From an uncultured Erysipelotrichaceae bacterium (GTDB taxonomy: Bacteria; Bacillota_I; Bacilli_A; Erysipelotrichales; Erysipelotrichaceae): DNA of 6,106 nucleotides. Positions 1 to 6,106 of the stretch are shown here, one piece after another. The stretch is from the NCBI GenBank assembly GCA_902782505.1, contig CACZNO010000263.1, positions 1-6,106 of the forward strand, written 5' to 3'. A model generated the notes under the pieces. The model had not been told where the DNA came from. It worked only from the letters and a program-made list of their open reading frames with translations, and made no database searches. A program made the position numbers and the translations under genes. Positions within the stretch are counted from its first letter, which is position 1; each line of letters starts with the position of its first letter.

Positions 1-1136
1 TCCCGGTAACGGTTATATTCTTCTTTTGCGGAAGTCAAAACGCCGTAAATCTGATCCTGTTTACGGCGGATCAGTTCGTTTTCCGCGATTTTCTTTTCGT
101 AGCGTTCTTTACGGTCGTTATAATCAAACCGCGTTTCTTCCAAACGGGCTTTCAGCTGTTCGGCACGTTCCTTGTCGTCCGCATGATCGATCAGGTATTT
201 GCGCTTTTCGTCGATTTCGACTTTCATGCGTTCTAATGAGGAAACGTCGTTGCCCGCGCGGATCAAACGCTCCTGGTATCCGGAAATTTCAAAATCCAGT
301 TTCCGCGCACGTTCTCTGGCATTTTGCACATCAGACTCCAATTGCGTGATCTGTGCGGTATCAATGAGTTCTTCCGCTTCTTTTTCCTTGATGCGAAGAT
401 CCGCTTCCTCGATTTTCCCCTGCAGAGCGCGGATCTCGGACACCAGTACGGCAACTTCGATTTTCTCGAGTTCTTCTTTCTTTTCGAAATATGCTTCGGC
501 TTTCTTCGCCTGTTTTCTTAACGGCTCGACCTGTTTCTCGATTTCCGAAAGAATATCAAATACCCGTTCAAGATTGACTTTCGTACGTTCCAAAGCGAGT
601 TCGGATTCGTGTTTTCTGCGCTTGTACTTTGCGACTCCTGCGGCTTCTTCAAAGAAACTGCGGCGGTCTTCCGGTTTTGCGTCCGCGAACTGCTGAATGT
701 TCCCCTGCGTGATGATTCCCAGGGATTCTCTTCCCAAACCGGTGTCCAGCGTCAGTTCGACGATGTCCTTCAAACGCACCGGCTGACGGTTAATCAGATA
801 TTCCGACGTATTGTCGATTCTGTGTAAGCGCCGGGTGATTTCCAGCTCATCGTAGGTACTCGGAAGAATGTGCGAGGAATTGTCCACGACCAGCGTTACT
901 TCCGCGACATTGACTGATTTACGGCTTTCCGAACCCGCGAAAATAACGTCGGACATCATCGATCCGCGCAGGGATTTTGCGGATTGTTCGCCTAAAACCC
1001 AGCGAATGGCATCGGTAATGTTACTCTTACCGCATCCGTTCGGTCCGACGATTCCCGTAATAGGGTCCTCAAAATCGATCACGGTGCGATCCGCGAACGA
1101 TTTGAATCCCTGCATAACAATCCGCTTTAAAAACAT
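1..1136 (-). CDS. smc: Chromosome partition protein SMC, N-terminal part (3' end beyond window)
   Basis: SMC is the ATPase core of the bacterial condensin (with ScpA and ScpB); it loads on DNA and extrudes loops for chromosome compaction and segregation. The reading frame is open from the ATG at 1136 to the left edge, 378 complete codons. The first residues (MFLKRIVMQGFKSFAD) are the family's standard N-terminus. The Walker A loop GPNGCGKSN spans residues 31-39, followed by ITDAIRWVLGEQSAKSLRG (40-58, with the R-loop arginine at R57), FAGSESRK (66-73), the Q-loop ITQGNI (142-147) and EDRRSFFEEAAGVAKYK (156-172). From about residue 165 the chain is charged and Glu/Lys/Arg-rich, the ascending arm of the long coiled coil, and it is still coiled coil at the edge. 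Hinge, C-terminal signature motif and Walker B lie outside. The start is supported by a Shine-Dalgarno and a promoter just upstream. Walker A has Cys35 where many Firmicutes have Ser; this is a known alternative. Identity is certain; completeness cannot be judged. Confidence 0.97.
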   Translation of the reverse strand, partial: MFLKRIVMQGFKSFADRTVIDFEDPITGIVGPNGCGKSNITDAIRWVLGEQSAKSLRGSMMSDVIFAGSESRKSVNVAEVTLVVDNSSHILPSTYDELEITRRLHRIDNTSEYLINRQPVRLKDIVELTLDTGLGRESLGIITQGNIQQFADAKPEDRRSFFEEAAGVAKYKRRKHESELALERTKVNLERVFDILSEIEKQVEPLRKQAKKAEAYFEKKEELEKIEVAVLVSEIRALQGKIEEADLRIKEKEAEELIDTAQITQLESDVQNARERARKLDFEISGYQERLIRAGNDVSSLERMKVEIDEKRKYLIDHADDKERAEQLKARLEETRFDYNDRKERYEKKIAENELIRRKQDQIYGVLTSAKEEYNRYR

Positions 1137-1142
1137 GAAGTA

Positions 1143-1152
1143 CCTCACTCCT
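1143..1152 (-). promoter_or_regulatory. Ribosome binding site of smc
   Basis: The minus strand reads AGGAGTGAGG. The distal AGGAG ends 11 nt and the proximal GAGG ends 6 nt before the smc ATG, so either register can pair with the 16S tail at an acceptable distance. It supports the ATG at 1136 as the start. Confidence 0.8.
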
Positions 1153-1160
1153 ATCATTAA

Positions 1161-1189
1161 ATTATACTTGATGAAAACCGCTTATTCAA
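1161..1189 (-). promoter_or_regulatory. Sigma-A-type promoter for smc
   Basis: On the minus strand, TTGAAT (1189-1184) and TATAAT (1166-1161) are separated by exactly 17 nt. The -10 is a perfect consensus; the -35 matches TTGACA at its first four positions. There is no extended -10 TG. The -35 overlaps the last His codon and stop codon of rseP (stop at 1188-1186). Transcription would begin around 1153-1155, giving a leader of under 20 nt that already contains the Shine-Dalgarno. No hairpin followed by a T-run is visible between rseP and smc, so read-through from the upstream operon probably adds to this promoter. Assigned from sequence match and placement only. Confidence 0.7.
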
Positions 1190-2277
1190 TGAAATAAACG
1201 GGTAATATCGTTGAACGTGACAAAGACCATCAGCGCAAGAATCAGGATGACGGAAGCGCTCATGATCGCATTTTTGACTTTATCGGATAAGGAACGGCGT
1301 AAAACCATCTCGATCAGCGTAATGAAAATTCTTCCTCCGTCGAATACCGGAATCGGAAGAAGGTTCATGATCCCGATGTTCAGCGATAAAATACCGATCA
1401 GACTCAGATACGATAAAAATCCGTATTGAACTCCCTGCGCCGTCGCTTCGTAGATCCCGATCGGACCGCTCAGATTCTCGAGTCCCTTGCCGCGGATCAG
1501 TTTCGTCAGCACCCGGAAAATCATTCCGGAATTCTCCGCAAAATACCGTCCGGCAGCACCGACGACTTCCAGGCCTTTGATCTCGATAACGACGGTCGGC
1601 ATGGAATAAATCCCGATAAGATACCGGTTTTCTTCCTCATTGAACACCGGTTCGACTACCGTGGTGAACTCCTTCCCCTCGCGTAAAACCGTATACGTTA
1701 CTTTTTCACCCGCATGGTAGACGTTTTCCTCCACCATCGCGTCAAATGTTTTCGGTTCGAAAACCGTACCGTCTTCGTAGGCCAGACGAACGATTAAATC
1801 CCCCTCTTTGATTCCGGCGGTTTCCGCGGGAGAACCGGGGGTGACTTTGGAAATATACGGTTCCGGAGATTCCGTACGGTAACCGAGTGTTGCGAACAAG
1901 ATCACGAAAATTACGAAGGCCAGCAGGAAATTCATGACAGGGCCCGCCAGCATCACCGCGATCTGGCGAAGACGCGGGATCCGCGGCAATGTTCTTTCCG
2001 GCGGCACCGGTTCATCGGTCTTATAGACTTCCTGAACATTGGCTTTGTCGTCTTCTCCTGCCATGGCACAGTATCCGCCGATCGGCAGCGCGCGAATCGA
2101 ATACATGGTTTCCTTGCCCTTTTTCTGCCAGAGAACAGGACCCATTCCGATAGAGAATTCATAAACATAAACGTGGTTCAGTTTGGCGACAATAAAATGT
2201 CCGAATTCATGGATCGAAATGATCAGACTCAGCATTATTACGAAAAGCAGTAATGTAATCAATGTCTGCATAAACAT
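1186..2277 (-). CDS. rseP: Site-2 intramembrane zinc metalloprotease RseP/RasP
   Basis: This is an M50 site-2 protease that cuts membrane-embedded substrates such as anti-sigma factors and leftover signal peptides. The 363-residue protein has the active-site HEFGH at 23-27 inside the first membrane segment (about 6-24), GMGP (44-47) and LPIGGY (64-69) in the membrane-associated loop, and a second hydrophobic segment with AGPVMNF (111-117). One PDZ domain covers about 140-210 (TPGSPAETAGIKEGD at 146-160). GPIGI is at 271-275, and the third zinc ligand motif NLLPIPVFDGG is at 305-315 (D313), before a last membrane helix (about 338-356). The usual LDG is FDG here. It is shorter than B. subtilis RasP (about 420 aa). 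The gene starts inside the end of dxr, overlapping by 19 nt. AGGTGA (2284-2279) lies 4 nt (from AGG) before the first ATG and 10 nt before a second in-frame ATG at 2271, so the true start may be residue 3 (overlap then 13 nt). Function is secure; substrates are unknown. Confidence 0.95.
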   Translation of the reverse strand: MFMQTLITLLLFVIMLSLIISIHEFGHFIVAKLNHVYVYEFSIGMGPVLWQKKGKETMYSIRALPIGGYCAMAGEDDKANVQEVYKTDEPVPPERTLPRIPRLRQIAVMLAGPVMNFLLAFVIFVILFATLGYRTESPEPYISKVTPGSPAETAGIKEGDLIVRLAYEDGTVFEPKTFDAMVEENVYHAGEKVTYTVLREGKEFTTVVEPVFNEEENRYLIGIYSMPTVVIEIKGLEVVGAAGRYFAENSGMIFRVLTKLIRGKGLENLSGPIGIYEATAQGVQYGFLSYLSLIGILSLNIGIMNLLPIPVFDGGRIFITLIEMVLRRSLSDKVKNAIMSASVILILALMVFVTFNDITRLFH

Positions 2278-3431
2278 TTCACCTTCTCTTTTACATACCG
2301 GTATGCCCAGTGGTCGCTTTCCAGAATATTTTCCAGATCTGCGTCTTTACGGTACATGCCGTTTTTGCGGAAGACTTCCAGCGTTTCTTCCACATAGCGT
2401 TCAATATCAAGGAAAGAGATTTTCTCTTCCAGAAACAGTTTTACGGCGGCTTCGTTTGCCCCGTTGAGGGCGGCGCCGAGATTTCCGCCCTGTCTTCCGG
2501 CGTCGTACGCCAGTTTCAAAAGCGGATAGCGTTCAAAGGACATTTCCCTGAACGTTAAGGATCCGATATCCGGCAGATGAAGTTTTTTAGTGGTATTCGG
2601 CATTCTCTCCGGATACAGAAGCGCGTATTGAATCGGCACCCGCATATCCGCGGTACCTAATTCCGCTATCATCGCGCCGTCTTTGTATTCCACCAGGGAA
2701 TGTACGATGCTTTCCGGATGCAGCACCGTCTCAATCCGGTCATAATCCATATCAAACAACCAATGCGCTTCGATGACTTCAAAGCCTTTATTCATCATGG
2801 TCGCGGAATCAATCGTGATTTTCTTTCCCATACTCCAGTTCGGATGAGCCAGCGCTTCCGATACCGTTACGTTTTCAAGCTCTTTCCGGGTACGGTTGCG
2901 GAAGGATCCGCCGGAAGCGGTGATGATCAGTTTTTCGACCTGTTCTTTTTTATTTCCCTGTAAAGCCTGGAAAATCGCGGAGTGTTCCGAATCAATCGGA
3001 CGGATCAGGATACCTTTCTTCTTAGCAAGATCCGTAACGATTTTTCCGCCCATGACCAGCGATTCCTTGTTGGCAAGCGCCAGCATCTTTCCGCATTCCA
3101 AAGCGCATACGGTCGGTCTTAATCCGATATAACCTGTTAAGGCGTTGATCACCATGTCCGCGCCGCTTTGCGAGATCAGCTCCAGCAATCCTTCATCACC
3201 GGAATAAACCCGGATTTCCGGATATTTCCGACGGAAGAATTCCGCGTCTTTTTCTTCTTTTACGGTAAGAAAACCGGGATGAAATTCCGCAATGACGGAA
3301 TCAATGATTTCCGTGCGTCTGCCAACGGAAAAGGCCGCTAATTCAAAGCGGTCCCGGTATTGTCTTAAAACATCAAGGGTTTGCGATCCGATGGAACCGG
3401 ACGCTCCCAGCAATACAACCGAAGTTTTCAT
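2259..3431 (-). CDS. dxr: 1-deoxy-D-xylulose 5-phosphate reductoisomerase (DXR/IspC)
   Basis: The enzyme converts DXP to 2-C-methyl-D-erythritol 4-phosphate with NADPH and a divalent metal; it is the committed step of the MEP isoprenoid pathway and the target of fosmidomycin. The 390-residue length is normal. The NADPH loop GASGSIG is at 9-15, NALTGYIG at 96-103 and ALANKESLV at 118-126. Metal ligands are D147 and E149 (IDSEH) and E218 (NKGFE). The substrate phosphate and lid residues include S173 (TASGGSFR), H196-W199 (HPNWSMG), N214-K215 and H244 (HPESIVHS). All expected active-site residues appear intact, so the enzyme should be active. Its ATG overlaps the cdsA stop as ATGA. Only a weak GGGG precedes it (3440-3437), so translation probably depends on coupling to cdsA. 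Its product chain leads to the substrates of the nearby uppS. Confidence 0.98.
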   Translation of the reverse strand: MKTSVVLLGASGSIGSQTLDVLRQYRDRFELAAFSVGRRTEIIDSVIAEFHPGFLTVKEEKDAEFFRRKYPEIRVYSGDEGLLELISQSGADMVINALTGYIGLRPTVCALECGKMLALANKESLVMGGKIVTDLAKKKGILIRPIDSEHSAIFQALQGNKKEQVEKLIITASGGSFRNRTRKELENVTVSEALAHPNWSMGKKITIDSATMMNKGFEVIEAHWLFDMDYDRIETVLHPESIVHSLVEYKDGAMIAELGTADMRVPIQYALLYPERMPNTTKKLHLPDIGSLTFREMSFERYPLLKLAYDAGRQGGNLGAALNGANEAAVKLFLEEKISFLDIERYVEETLEVFRKNGMYRKDADLENILESDHWAYRYVKEKVKCLCRH

Positions 3432-4204
3432 AACAACCCCGCAATCAGCAATACCAGATATCCGTACAGCATCGAAAAGAGAATGCTGTCGATTCTGTCG
3501 AGCGCGCCTCCGTGCCCTTTCAGGTAATTTCCGTAATCCTTGATTCCGTAATGACGTTTGATTGCGGAAAAGAATAAATCACCGACCTGGCCCACTAGAG
3601 AACCGCCTACCGACAGTAACAGAACGATTCCCGGATTCATCTTGGTCAGAAGAAGGAATCCTGCGATTCCCGACGCTGCGCCGATTACAAATCCTCCGAC
3701 GGAGCCTTCAATCGTTTTCTTCGGTGAAAGGCGTTCAATCAGTTTGTGTTTTCCGAAATGACGTCCGATGATGTACGCACCGATATCCGTCATACAGGTC
3801 AAAAGAATCAATACCGCAAACGCGTATTTTCCCTGGGTCTGCAGAAGATTGAACCCGCGCAAGGCAAAAAGGATCAGAATGTGCAGAAACGCCGTAATGG
3901 AAATATCTTCGATTTTGACTTTTTCATCTGCGATCATCATGACCGTCAGATAAATCAAAAACGCACCGAACAGGATCAGAGAAACCGTTTCATGGAAAAA
4001 TGAGGACACCGTGATTGCCAGCGTGCATAACGGCACCGTCCAAAGCATGTGCATCGGCCATTTCTTCACAAAAATCCGGGTGATGTCATAGCTTGCCGCA
4101 ACCAAAGCCAGTGTGACCGGAATATCCAGGAAATGTCCTCCTAAAAGGACGAATCCGATCAGAATTACGGCGAGTATGCCTCCGGTGATCCAACGGTCTT
4201 TCAT
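3428..4204 (-). CDS. cdsA: Phosphatidate cytidylyltransferase (CDP-diacylglycerol synthase)
   Basis: CdsA is an integral membrane enzyme joining CTP and phosphatidic acid to CDP-diacylglycerol, the precursor of phosphatidylglycerol and cardiolipin. The 258-residue protein is almost wholly hydrophobic, with about eight or nine membrane segments. Family motifs are TDIGAYIIGRHFGKHKL (139-155), SPKKTIEG (160-167) and the C-terminal signature from S213 to D239 (SAIKR, then KD at 222-223, HGG at 231-233, DRID at 236-239). Two signature positions differ from the common form: K229 where Pro or Gly is usual (LPGHGG becomes LKGHGG) and A234 where a larger aliphatic residue is usual. The polar and charged residues thought to be needed for catalysis remain. 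The ATG overlaps the uppS stop (ATGA) and has a strong Shine-Dalgarno inside uppS. The stop overlaps the dxr start. Highly confident in family and role. Confidence 0.96.
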   Translation of the reverse strand: MKDRWITGGILAVILIGFVLLGGHFLDIPVTLALVAASYDITRIFVKKWPMHMLWTVPLCTLAITVSSFFHETVSLILFGAFLIYLTVMMIADEKVKIEDISITAFLHILILFALRGFNLLQTQGKYAFAVLILLTCMTDIGAYIIGRHFGKHKLIERLSPKKTIEGSVGGFVIGAASGIAGFLLLTKMNPGIVLLLSVGGSLVGQVGDLFFSAIKRHYGIKDYGNYLKGHGGALDRIDSILFSMLYGYLVLLIAGLL

Positions 4205-4896
4205 TTCTCCACACCTCCAAACCGTCTGTGACGGTTCGCAAATTTCTCAAACATATTATAGAGTTCTTCCTTGGTGAAATCCGGCCAGAGAGTATCGGTA
4301 AAGATCATCTCCGCGTAAGCCAACTGCCAAAGAAGAAAATTCGATAAGCGCACTTCTCCCGAAGTACGGATCAACAAGTCCACATCCGGAATCCCGTCAG
4401 TCATCAGATGCGACGCGATCGTATCTTCCGTGATCTCTTCCGCCGGAATCCCTTCCTCCGCTATTTTCTTTACAGCCAGGGCGATTTCCCGGCGGCTACC
4501 GTAATTCAGTGCAAAAATCAACCGCATGCCGGTATTCCCCGCGGTTTTATCAATCGCGCTTTGCAATACCTTCTGGGTATCGCGCGGCAGTCTTCCCATT
4601 TCGCCGATTAAAGACACCCGGATGTTTTTTTCCATGAGATCTTTGAGAAAACGCTCGAAAAAGACCGCCGGAAGTCCCATCAGATACGAGACTTCTTCTT
4701 TCGGGCGGATCCAGTTTTCCGTGCTGAACGCGTAGCACGTCAGATACTTTACGCCGGCATCGGATGCCGCAATCGCGATATCATGAATCGTTTCGGAGCC
4801 TTTATAATGGCCGTAGGTACGGGGTTTCCCCTGTTTTTTGGCCCAGCGTCCGTTTCCGTCCATGATGATCGCGACGTGACTCGGAACATGTTCCAT
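4201..4896 (-). CDS. uppS: Undecaprenyl diphosphate synthase (cis-prenyltransferase)
   Basis: UppS adds eight isopentenyl units in cis to farnesyl diphosphate to make the C55 carrier lipid of peptidoglycan and other wall polymers. The 231-residue protein holds the catalytic block IMDGNGRWAKK at 11-21 (D13 binds metal and diphosphate), R26 and H30, the FSTENWIRPKEE loop at 57-68, ALNYGSRREI at 129-138, and the IPP-binding block LLIRTSGEVRLSNFLLWQ at 174-191 (R177, R183, S185), with E196 and the C-terminal RFGG at 225-228. It lacks the N-terminal extension of the B. subtilis protein, beginning almost at the catalytic block, but no core motif is missing. It starts 1 nt after the frr stop (TAAcATG). 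The nearest AAGGA is 17 nt away and only GAAGA is closer, so reinitiation after frr is likely. Prenyl chain length (C55) is inferred from family and context; a shorter-chain cis-prenyltransferase cannot be fully excluded. Confidence 0.97.
   Translation of the reverse strand: MEHVPSHVAIIMDGNGRWAKKQGKPRTYGHYKGSETIHDIAIAASDAGVKYLTCYAFSTENWIRPKEEVSYLMGLPAVFFERFLKDLMEKNIRVSLIGEMGRLPRDTQKVLQSAIDKTAGNTGMRLIFALNYGSRREIALAVKKIAEEGIPAEEITEDTIASHLMTDGIPDVDLLIRTSGEVRLSNFLLWQLAYAEMIFTDTLWPDFTKEELYNMFEKFANRHRRFGGVEK
4212..4218 (-). promoter_or_regulatory. Ribosome binding site of cdsA inside the uppS 3' end
   Basis: GGAGGTG on the minus strand ends its GGAGG core 9 nt before the cdsA ATG. It is built from the codons for the conserved Gly-Gly-Val of the UppS C-terminus, so the same bases encode a UppS motif and direct cdsA translation. 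Confidence 0.85.
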
Positions 4897-4897
4897 G

Positions 4898-5443
4898 TTA
4901 GATCTTCATGATGTCCTTGGTCTTTTCCTGGGTCATCTGATCGATCTTCTTGGTGTACTTGTCCAGAAGCTTGTTCATGTCTTCTTCGCCTGCTTTGCGC
5001 AGATCTTCCGGAACCGTCTTGTCCTTACGGATCGCATCGACGACATCACGGCGTACATTACGCGCCGCAACTTTCGCTTCCTCTGCGTACTTGGAAGCCA
5101 GTTTTGCGAATTCCTTACGGCGTTCTTCCGTTAACTGCGGTACATTCATACGGATGCCGGTGCCGTCGTTTTGCGGTGTAAGGCCGATGTTCGCTGCGAA
5201 AATCGCTTTTTCGATCGTCTTCAGAAGATGCGAATCATACGGTTTTACGTATAACTGGCGTCCTTCGACAACCTGGATGCCCGCTACCTGATTGAGCGGG
5301 GTCATCATGCCGTAGTACTCGACTTCGACTTTGCTTAACATATTCGGATTCGCCGCGCCCGTGCGGATATCACGGAACGACTCTTCCAGATGGGCAAGAA
5401 CCTTATCCAGACGTTCTTTGGATTTTTCAACTCTTTCGTTCAT
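4898..5443 (-). CDS. frr: Ribosome recycling factor
   Basis: RRF works with EF-G to split the post-termination ribosome. From the ATG at 5443 the protein has 181 residues, close to the family's usual 185. Recognisable parts are the DIRTGAANPNML segment near the N-terminus (an RxGxANPxxL core), VEYYGMMTPLNQVA, the linker region LTPQNDGTGIRMNVPQLTEERRKE, and the long third helix with KYAEEAKVAARNVRRD. The overall pattern is helix I, a small beta domain, then helices II and III, which form the three-helix bundle. An ATG at 5449 would add Met-Ser and overlap the pyrH stop as ATGA, but the strong AAAGGAGG lies only 1 nt before it and 7 nt before the ATG at 5443, so I prefer the latter. The gap to pyrH is then 2 nt. 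The stop is 1 nt before uppS. Identification is certain; only the start is open to debate. Confidence 0.96.
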   Translation of the reverse strand: MNERVEKSKERLDKVLAHLEESFRDIRTGAANPNMLSKVEVEYYGMMTPLNQVAGIQVVEGRQLYVKPYDSHLLKTIEKAIFAANIGLTPQNDGTGIRMNVPQLTEERRKEFAKLASKYAEEAKVAARNVRRDVVDAIRKDKTVPEDLRKAGEEDMNKLLDKYTKKIDQMTQEKTKDIMKI

Positions 5444-5445
5444 AC

Positions 5446-6106
5446 TCATGCCTCCTTTGATATGACAGTGCCGATCGGCTGCTGTTCTACTACTTTTTGA
5501 ATATTCGTGATTTCATTCATGTTGAACACGACCAGATCGATATGGTTTTCCATACAGATCGTGATGGCCGTCTGGTCCATGACCTTGAGGGATTTCGTGA
5601 TGACATCCATGTAGGATAACCGGTCGAATTTCACCGCGTTTGGATTGATTCTCGGATCATCCGAATAGACGCCGTCAACTCCGTTTTTCGCCATCAGAAT
5701 CACTTCTGCGTGTACTTCCGCCGCGCGTAACGCCGCGGCGGTATCGGTGGAGAAGAACGGCTGTCCGGTTCCTGCGGCGAAAATGACAATGCGCTTTTTC
5801 TCCAGATGTCTTATCGCGCGTCTTACGATAAACGGTTCCGCAACTTCGTCCATCTTGATGGCTGTCTGTACTCTGGTAGGAATACCGCGTTTTTCAAGCT
5901 GTCCCTGCAATGCCAGCGCATTGATGGTCGTTCCCAGCATTCCCATGTTGTCGACCTGCACACGGTCCAGCCCGAGTTCCTGCGCGAATTTCCCGCGGAC
6001 GATATTGCCCGCTCCTACAACGATACAGATTTCCACGCCGAGATCGTATACTTTTTGAATCTGTTCTCCCAGTACGTCCAGTTTGGCGCTGTCGAGGATT
6101 TTGGAA
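5446..6106 (-). CDS. pyrH: UMP kinase (uridylate kinase), 5' end beyond window
   Basis: PyrH phosphorylates UMP to UDP with ATP; it belongs to the amino acid kinase fold, is typically hexameric and is allosterically controlled by GTP and UTP. The frame is open from the right edge to the stop at 5446, 219 residues visible. Roughly the first 25 residues, including the KLSGE phosphate loop, are missing only because the window ends. Visible motifs are [62 protein letters not shown], the [10 protein letters not shown] segment (aspartates near the ATP site) and [15 protein letters not shown]. The Gly-rich loop reads GAGN where B. subtilis and E. coli have GGGN, and GTGQP replaces GTGNP. A GTG at 6036 is an internal Val codon, not a start. 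It is probably preceded by tsf and rpsB outside the window, by family habit. Its last codons (Lys-Glu-Ala) contain the frr Shine-Dalgarno. Confidence 0.97.
   Translation of the reverse strand, partial: SKILDSAKLDVLGEQIQKVYDLGVEICIVVGAGNIVRGKFAQELGLDRVQVDNMGMLGTTINALALQGQLEKRGIPTRVQTAIKMDEVAEPFIVRRAIRHLEKKRIVIFAAGTGQPFFSTDTAAALRAAEVHAEVILMAKNGVDGVYSDDPRINPNAVKFDRLSYMDVITKSLKVMDQTAITICMENHIDLVVFNMNEITNIQKVVEQQPIGTVISKEA
5451..5458 (-). promoter_or_regulatory. Ribosome binding site of frr inside the pyrH 3' end
   Basis: AAAGGAGG is a near-perfect complement of the 16S tail. It is 1 nt from the ATG at 5449, which is too close, and 7 nt from the ATG at 5443, which is ideal. It therefore decides the frr start. 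It overlaps the final Lys-Glu codons of pyrH. Confidence 0.88.

Larger units (their letters stand above)
1186..6106 (-). other. Polycistronic unit pyrH-frr-uppS-cdsA-dxr-rseP
   Basis: Six same-strand genes have junctions of +2, +1, -4, -4 and -19 (or -13) nt, with no room for terminators or separate promoters between them. The operon promoter is not in the window and probably lies upstream of pyrH or further back. The tight overlaps and the weak Shine-Dalgarno sequences for uppS and dxr suggest coupled translation, with strong sites at frr and cdsA resetting initiation. Co-transcription is inferred from layout. Confidence 0.85.

Noticed and set aside
199..696. 165-codon plus-strand open frame, Ser/Phe-rich
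   Set aside because: It is antisense to the smc head and coiled-coil codons, has no Shine-Dalgarno or family motif, and its composition is what GAA/GAG/AAA-rich coiled-coil codons give on the opposite strand.
1137..1185. Possible terminator between rseP and smc
   Set aside because: No GC-rich inverted repeat followed by a T-run can be seen; the gap is filled by the promoter and the smc Shine-Dalgarno.
868..1197. 109-codon plus-strand open frame across the smc start and the rseP/smc gap
   Set aside because: It is antisense to strongly conserved SMC motifs (Walker A) and to the smc promoter, with no recognisable protein features.
4255..4260. Perfect TATAAT on the minus strand within the uppS 3' region, a possible cdsA promoter
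   Set aside because: At spacings of 16-18 nt the upstream hexamer is CGGATT-like and does not resemble TTGACA; the bases encode the Leu-Tyr-Asn of UppS, so chance is the better explanation.
6034..6036. GTG as a possible pyrH start
   Set aside because: The frame continues upstream to the window edge with residues that fit the PyrH N-terminal domain helix, so this codon is an internal valine.
1..6106. Mobile element, CRISPR array, tRNA/rRNA, riboswitch or an undescribed system
   Set aside because: The window is almost fully occupied by seven well-known housekeeping genes; no direct or inverted repeats, integrase or transposase motifs, or structured non-coding gap large enough for such elements is visible.

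Overview
The window looks like a piece of a Bacillota (Firmicutes) chromosome carrying a compact housekeeping operon, read entirely from the minus strand. This rests on the order pyrH-frr-uppS-cdsA-dxr-rseP, which matches the classic Bacillus-type run downstream of rpsB-tsf, and on the close resemblance of UppS, Frr, PyrH and SMC to Gram-positive versions. Base composition is moderate (near 50% GC by eye). An Erysipelotrichia-like or related lineage is my impression only; the sequence seen here does not prove it.

Reading in the direction of transcription (right to left): pyrH (UMP kinase, start beyond the right edge), frr (ribosome recycling factor), uppS (undecaprenyl diphosphate synthase), cdsA (CDP-diacylglycerol synthase), dxr (DXP reductoisomerase), rseP (site-2 intramembrane protease), then smc (chromosome condensation ATPase, N-terminal 378 codons, running off the left edge). 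Junctions from pyrH to rseP are 4-nt ATGA overlaps (uppS/cdsA, cdsA/dxr), gaps of 1-2 nt (frr/uppS, pyrH/frr) or a 13-19 nt overlap (dxr/rseP), so these six genes are almost certainly one transcript with translational coupling. The only real intergenic space is 49 nt between rseP and smc. It holds a good sigma-A-type promoter and a Shine-Dalgarno for smc, and no visible terminator.

Functionally, dxr (MEP pathway, isoprenoid precursors) feeds uppS (C55 lipid carrier for the cell wall), and cdsA makes the CDP-DAG precursor of anionic phospholipids. pyrH supplies UDP/UTP, needed for RNA and for UDP-sugar wall precursors. frr recycles ribosomes. rseP cleaves membrane-bound regulators and remnant signal peptides. 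The unit therefore links translation, nucleotide supply and envelope building, with chromosome segregation (smc) attached at the end under its own promoter.

I found no mobile element, CRISPR array, RNA gene, pseudogene or foreign-looking segment. I see no undescribed system here. The points worth a second look are local: smc placed directly after rseP, start-codon choices for frr and rseP, Shine-Dalgarno sequences embedded in conserved C-terminal codons, and a few substitutions in otherwise conserved motifs.
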